64,000 bases of DNA from Ectocarpus siliculosus (Eukaryota > Sar > Phaeophyceae > Ectocarpales > Ectocarpaceae), in NCBI GenBank assembly GCA_000310025.1, contig FN649727.1, forward strand, positions 1,011,025 through 1,075,024, read 5' to 3'. The position numbers and the translations under genes are program-made. The notes under the pieces were generated by a model. The model did no database searches and was not told where the DNA came from. It worked only from the letters and a program-made list of their open reading frames with translations. Shown in pieces: positions 60,401 to 64,000 of the stretch (positions within the stretch are counted from its first letter, which is position 1; each line of letters begins with the position of its first letter).

Positions 60401-61690
60401 GGCGCTGTCGACGGCGACGAACAGGTAGAGGTTGCCGCCCAGGGAAGGCACCAGCGGTCCACACAAGTCCAGGTGAACACGCCCGAGTGGCTTGGACGCC
60501 CGCGCTCCCGGCCCCCGCGGCACCGACCCTCGCCTGCCCTTCGCCTTCATGCAGTCCGTGCACGGTTCCAGCTTGCCGGTGAGCACGATGCCTCTCTGCT
60601 GGGCGGTTTCTCTCAAAAGGGGCTCGCAAGCGTGGGCAAGGGAGCGGTGGAAGCGGTTGATGTCAACGGACTTTTCAGTCGAACCAAGAGCAAACGGGGA
60701 CGCACCAGGGCCAAGCGCGGCCGCACCGAAGTCAAAATCAGCACCCCCATCAATGCTATCCAAAACAGCAGCTACATTCGCAGCATCAGTCTCAGGGATA
60801 AACGCGGGGAAAAACTCTTGATACGGGGTGTCATCATAGCCATCCATGAGCTGCTCGTCGGTGAGCACACTCGTGTCTCCAAGATCCATACCCGGAAAAG
60901 TACCTACACAAACAAACTCGGACGCCGAAGAAGGTACTACGCCGGCAGAGCCGGCGGGCGGGACGCTCTCACTCGCAGGTACTACACTGGTGGGACCAGT
61001 GGGCATGACGCTATCAGTCGAAGGTACTACGCTAGCAGAGCCAGCGGGCGTGACGCTCTCACTCGAAGGTACTACGCTAGCAGAGCCAGCGGGAGGGAAA
61101 CGCAACACGGACACCAATGATTCCGCGGAGCCCCCTTTTTGGGAAGGGGAACGCGTGGAGCCAACGGCGGGGGCGGGATCGGGGGCAGTCACGAATGCAG
61201 GCAAAGCAGAAGAGTCTACTATAGTTGCAGATGGGTCGTACGGTAAGCGCATGGCATATGCTGCAGACGCTTTTTCCTCCCTAGCAAATAGCAGTCCATT
61301 TTGGAGGGTTGCACCACGCTCGTCGTGCAGGATTTGTTGCTTTCGAGAAACTGCATGCGTTGAAAACAAATTGAAGCTCAGGTTCTCTACTACAGACACG
61401 TCAGTCAGCTTAACACACATCGTCGTTTTTTCACCGTTCTCATCCTCCTGAAAGAAACTAAGGTTGATGCTACCGATAGCTTGCACTTCTAGCAGTCGAC
61501 CATCACCTACGACGACATACTTTCTATTTGCGGGGATCTCCTGCAGATCGTACATGTGTAGGCTACTGTTGGTAAAACTGTTGCTTGCACCTGAATCAGC
61601 TACCCATCTCTCGCTACCAGGCGGCCCCTCACTAGATTCCACACTCAGCAAAGACGAAGCAGACGCAGCAGACTCAACTCCAATCGTCAC
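57488..61690 (-). pseudogene. pol: pol: protease, integrase, reverse transcriptase, RNase H; two internal stops
   Basis: One minus-strand frame from 61690 to 57488, interrupted by TAG at 58934-58936 (just before the RT domain) and TAA at 57965-57967 (just before RNase H). Domains in order: protease with ADSGAS near residue 32; a linker with four 15-residue repeats (PAGSASVVPSSESV type); integrase zinc site HX4H and CTDC near residue 350-385; core Asp in HLDLCGP, Asp in RVDNGTEW and Glu in NGVVESA; a Pro/Thr/Ser-rich linker; RT with KWVFDWK, FDIEQAF and the catalytic VHVDDIF; RNase H with YADADFA, TEAEYVAL and EDNQG, ending in FLTKSLP. All catalytic residues that I can check are present except that the usual YVDD is HVDD. 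The stops make autonomous activity unlikely unless they are sequence errors. Confidence 0.92.
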
Positions 61691-61697
61691 TCCTATC

Positions 61698-63627
61698 CTA
61701 CCAAAAAAATCTTCCGGGGTGAGACTTGCCTAGGGGCACCGATTGTGCCGTGCAGAGGTGGAGGTAGCCCGAAGATGGAGGCGCGCCAGGAGAAGGGGCA
61801 GAGGACGAGGAGGAAGCGGTGCTGCTGCTGCCCGCGGGGGGGGGCTGACGTGGCTGCTCGGATGATGAATCTTGACCGGCGGGAGGGTAGTAGACGTAGT
61901 GGATCCCGCCGTCAGATGAACGGCTGTCTTCGTACCCGGAGGAGTAGCTGTAGCTGTCCCCGCCGCCGGCGTAGTGGGCGTACCCGGCGTCGTGGTGGCT
62001 GTCGTCGTAGGAGTAGCCTTCGTCGTAGTCGCCGTAATCTTCGTAGTAGCCACCATCATCGTGGGCGTAGTACACAACGTACGCCTGCTCTCTTCCGTGG
62101 CCAGAACGCGCGTGCCCCGAGCCTCTCCCTGCCCGATCTCTCTCGGCACGCCCGTCGCTGCTGTGGCGTCCCGCGGGCCCACGACCCCCCGGGTGACGCC
62201 CCAGACGACCACCAGGCCCACGTCCACGAAGAGGTCGCGGGGGGGGTGAGGCTTGGCTCCAGCCACCGCCACCATGACCGGTGTGGTGCTGTTGCTCTAT
62301 CCTCACCCATCGCCCGCCACCGCGGCCGGGTCCCGGCGGCGGTCTACCCCCTCGCTGGCTACCGCCGCCACCGCGGCTGCCGCCGCCCGAGCGACGTTCC
62401 TCGGCGCCCTCTCTCGAACGCGCACGCCGCAGTTGCTGCTGGAGACGACACTGCTCGTTGGTGTGAAGCTCGGACTGGTGGTAGCGGCAAAATCCGCCGG
62501 GGTCGTCGTTGAACACGTCACTATTTTTCTTCTCTCCGTCACGATTTTGGCCGCCAGCTGCTGCCTGACCGCCGTCTTGACCCCAGGATGCCCCCCCACT
62601 GCCCCCGCCGCGCCGGCCCATGCCGGACGCGGCGAGAGCGAGCTCCACCTCGCGCCTCTCCCCCTTGCTCCTCTCGCGCTCCATCTCCACGTGGGCGTCC
62701 CTCACCACAGTCTCAAGGGTACGCAACGTCAGGACATCATGGGCAAGCAGTATTCCTTTTTGCACGGCATACAACGAAGAGGGAAGGCCACGAGCAATGT
62801 CTTTGTTGGCATCTGTTTCATCCTTAATCGTGCCTACTGATGCGAGACGCAGGCGAAGGGCCTCTGAGCGGGCAATGTAATCCTGTGGACTCTCGGACTC
62901 TTTCATCTCCAACTCCTTCCAGTCCTGCTCCAACCTCGACTTTTCTGACTGCTTTTTCTCCTGATAGAACTCGGTCACTATTTTCCAGCCCTTTTGGGGA
63001 CTCTCACACGCCAGAATCAAGCTCTGAATCGGGGGATACATAACCTTGCTTATGAGGATATTCCACAGTTTGAAAGACTTGTCTACCACTTCATTTCCAA
63101 AAAGTCTCCGAAGGTCTCCTACATTCACACCCCTCTTCCCGACCTTGACCTCGACCTCCAGTTCCAACGCATCATGCACACCCTCCTCCTGAAAATATGA
63201 AATCATCTTACCACGAAAAATATCAAACATAATGTACAAGTCCTGCTCCTTCTTTACACTACCAAGCCAAGGTTCGATTTCTGAGCCTGGATTGACACGT
63301 AACGTGCCTGAGCGGGGCAAAGCCCTGTTGTTGAGCGATGGCCTCAGCTGTCGCCTTGGCCGCTTGCGCCACGATGTGTGCGACGCTGCTGGGGTCGTTG
63401 AATGTGGCTGGTGTACCCTGGCTGGAGGGTGATGGTTGGTTGCCAGTAGGTGGGACTGGGTTGCCGGTTGGAGTGGCTGGGTTGCCGGCTGGTGGTTGGG
63501 CAATGGTGACTTCACCCTCGTTGATCCTATTGGCTTCGAGTTCGGCTTGCACTCGTTGCTGGACGATCTCCTCCACTTTTTGTTGTAGCTCTTCCCCGCT
63601 GAGGGCGGAGAGGTCGATGTCCTCCAT
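61698..63627 (-). pseudogene. gag: gag-like capsid gene, frameshifted
   Basis: The likely start is ATG 63627 (MEDIDLSALSGEELQQ), opening a ~100-codon coiled-coil and Pro/Thr-rich segment in one frame. The main capsid body (YIMFDIFRGKMISYF, FKLWNILISKV, then ESPQDYIARSEALRLRL) is in the next frame, so the frame changes near 63300-63330 (a +1 shift) inside GGCTTTGCCCCGCTC. The open frame also extends upstream to 63671 in the body's frame, but that part reads as out-of-frame sequence. A zinc knuckle of the form CX2HX4HX4C (CRYHQSELHTNEQC) is followed by an Arg/Gly-rich and Tyr/Asp-rich tail. The frame ends at TAG 61698-61700, overlapping the start region of pol, which is in a third frame. Confidence 0.8.
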
Positions 63628-63722
63628 GATGTTTGGTGTTGTGGGAGTCTACCGATTGCGCGTGACTGCACAACCCCCGGATGGCTACGCCCGCGCGCAG
63701 ATACCGTGATATCGCACTAGTG

Positions 63723-64000
63723 TGTTAGGTAAACTACGCGGGGTGCAGCAAGCACGTTCTGGACGTTACTTGGGGCACTGGGTAGTCGGCCGTGTTAGGC
63801 CGAGAGAGAGAGATTGAGAGAGAGTTGGAGAGAGAGTGGGAGAAGGAAACTTGATTGGAGAGAGACGGTGGTGGTGGTGGAGAGAGAGAGGAAGAAGTGA
63901 GCGCAGCACGCACGCAAGCTTCATCGCACCAACCACGCCAAAAGGGTCCCCGTGACCGCACCGATGGTACCCTGCAACACACGAAATTCCCAAGACGTAT
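63723..64000 (-). repeat. 5' LTR, partial (278 of ~332 bp visible)
   Basis: Aligns without gaps to 56903-57180, with two substitutions in 278 bp (about 99.3% identity). It is cut by the window edge. Confidence 0.95.

Larger units (their letters stand above)
56903..64000 (-). mobile_element. Ty1/copia LTR retrotransposon, nearly full length, truncated by window edge
   Basis: The element runs right to left. Its 3' LTR is 56903-57234 and its 5' LTR starts at 63723 and leaves the window after 278 bp; a full copy should end near 64054. Internal order on the minus strand is gag, protease, integrase, reverse transcriptase, RNase H, which defines Ty1/copia (integrase before RT). A polypurine tract (GCAGGGGGGA) abuts the 3' LTR. 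The internal region just inside the 5' LTR shows no standard initiator-Met tRNA binding site. The left flank ends ATGTA, the expected target duplication if the right flank matches. gag and pol are broken (see their entries). Confidence 0.95.

Noticed and set aside
59843-61120. 425-codon plus-strand frame opposite pol
   Set aside because: Antisense shadow of the retrotransposon integrase region; GC-rich codons suppress stops on the other strand.

Overview
The window looks like nuclear DNA of a brown alga, with Ectocarpus or a close relative the best guess. Genes are split into short exons of about 50-700 nt by introns of roughly 0.1-1.5 kb. Introns carry many simple repeats (ACA, CAG, GACA, GA). 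The gene families (7TM receptor with C-terminal RGS domain, ankyrin protein with a basic C-terminal module, multi-exon alpha/beta hydrolases, BRCC36) and a Ty1/copia element fit a multicellular stramenopile. This assignment is inference; no organellar or bacterial features were seen.

Layout. 1-2.4 kb is a cluster of inverted and diverged repeats with no convincing gene. 2.5-6.1 kb (+) holds a five-exon alpha/beta hydrolase with an intact Ser-Asp-His triad. 7.8-8.9 kb has a small tandem repeat and an unusual TTCCATGG-rich tract. 8.9-20.3 kb is one large, strongly diverged satellite array (unit about 124 bp) with recurrent head-to-head junctions and a 100-N gap. 20.3-29.1 kb is mostly gene-poor, with decayed coding fragments, microsatellites and a candidate MITE. 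29.1-30.6 kb (+) encodes an ankyrin-repeat protein. 33.3-36.8 kb (-) encodes a 7TM receptor with a C-terminal RGS domain, rebuilt from at least seven exons. 37.8-43.3 kb (+) is a seven-exon EMB8/ABHD/YheT-type alpha/beta hydrolase. 46.3-54.8 kb (-) is a BRCC36-type JAMM deubiquitinase gene; its introns hold two 98%-identical, oppositely oriented copies of a ~390-bp repeat that bracket one coding exon, and a PH-like exon downstream is in a compatible phase. 56.9 kb to the right edge is a Ty1/copia retrotransposon on the minus strand, with LTRs 99% identical over the visible part but gag and pol broken by frame changes and stops.

The genes are unrelated housekeeping or signalling genes and show no operon-like organisation. 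Exon boundaries were placed by hand from splice consensus, phase continuity and remembered family motifs. N-termini of the first hydrolase, the receptor and BRCC36 are not resolved. Most long open frames in the satellite array are low-complexity artefacts and are not annotated.
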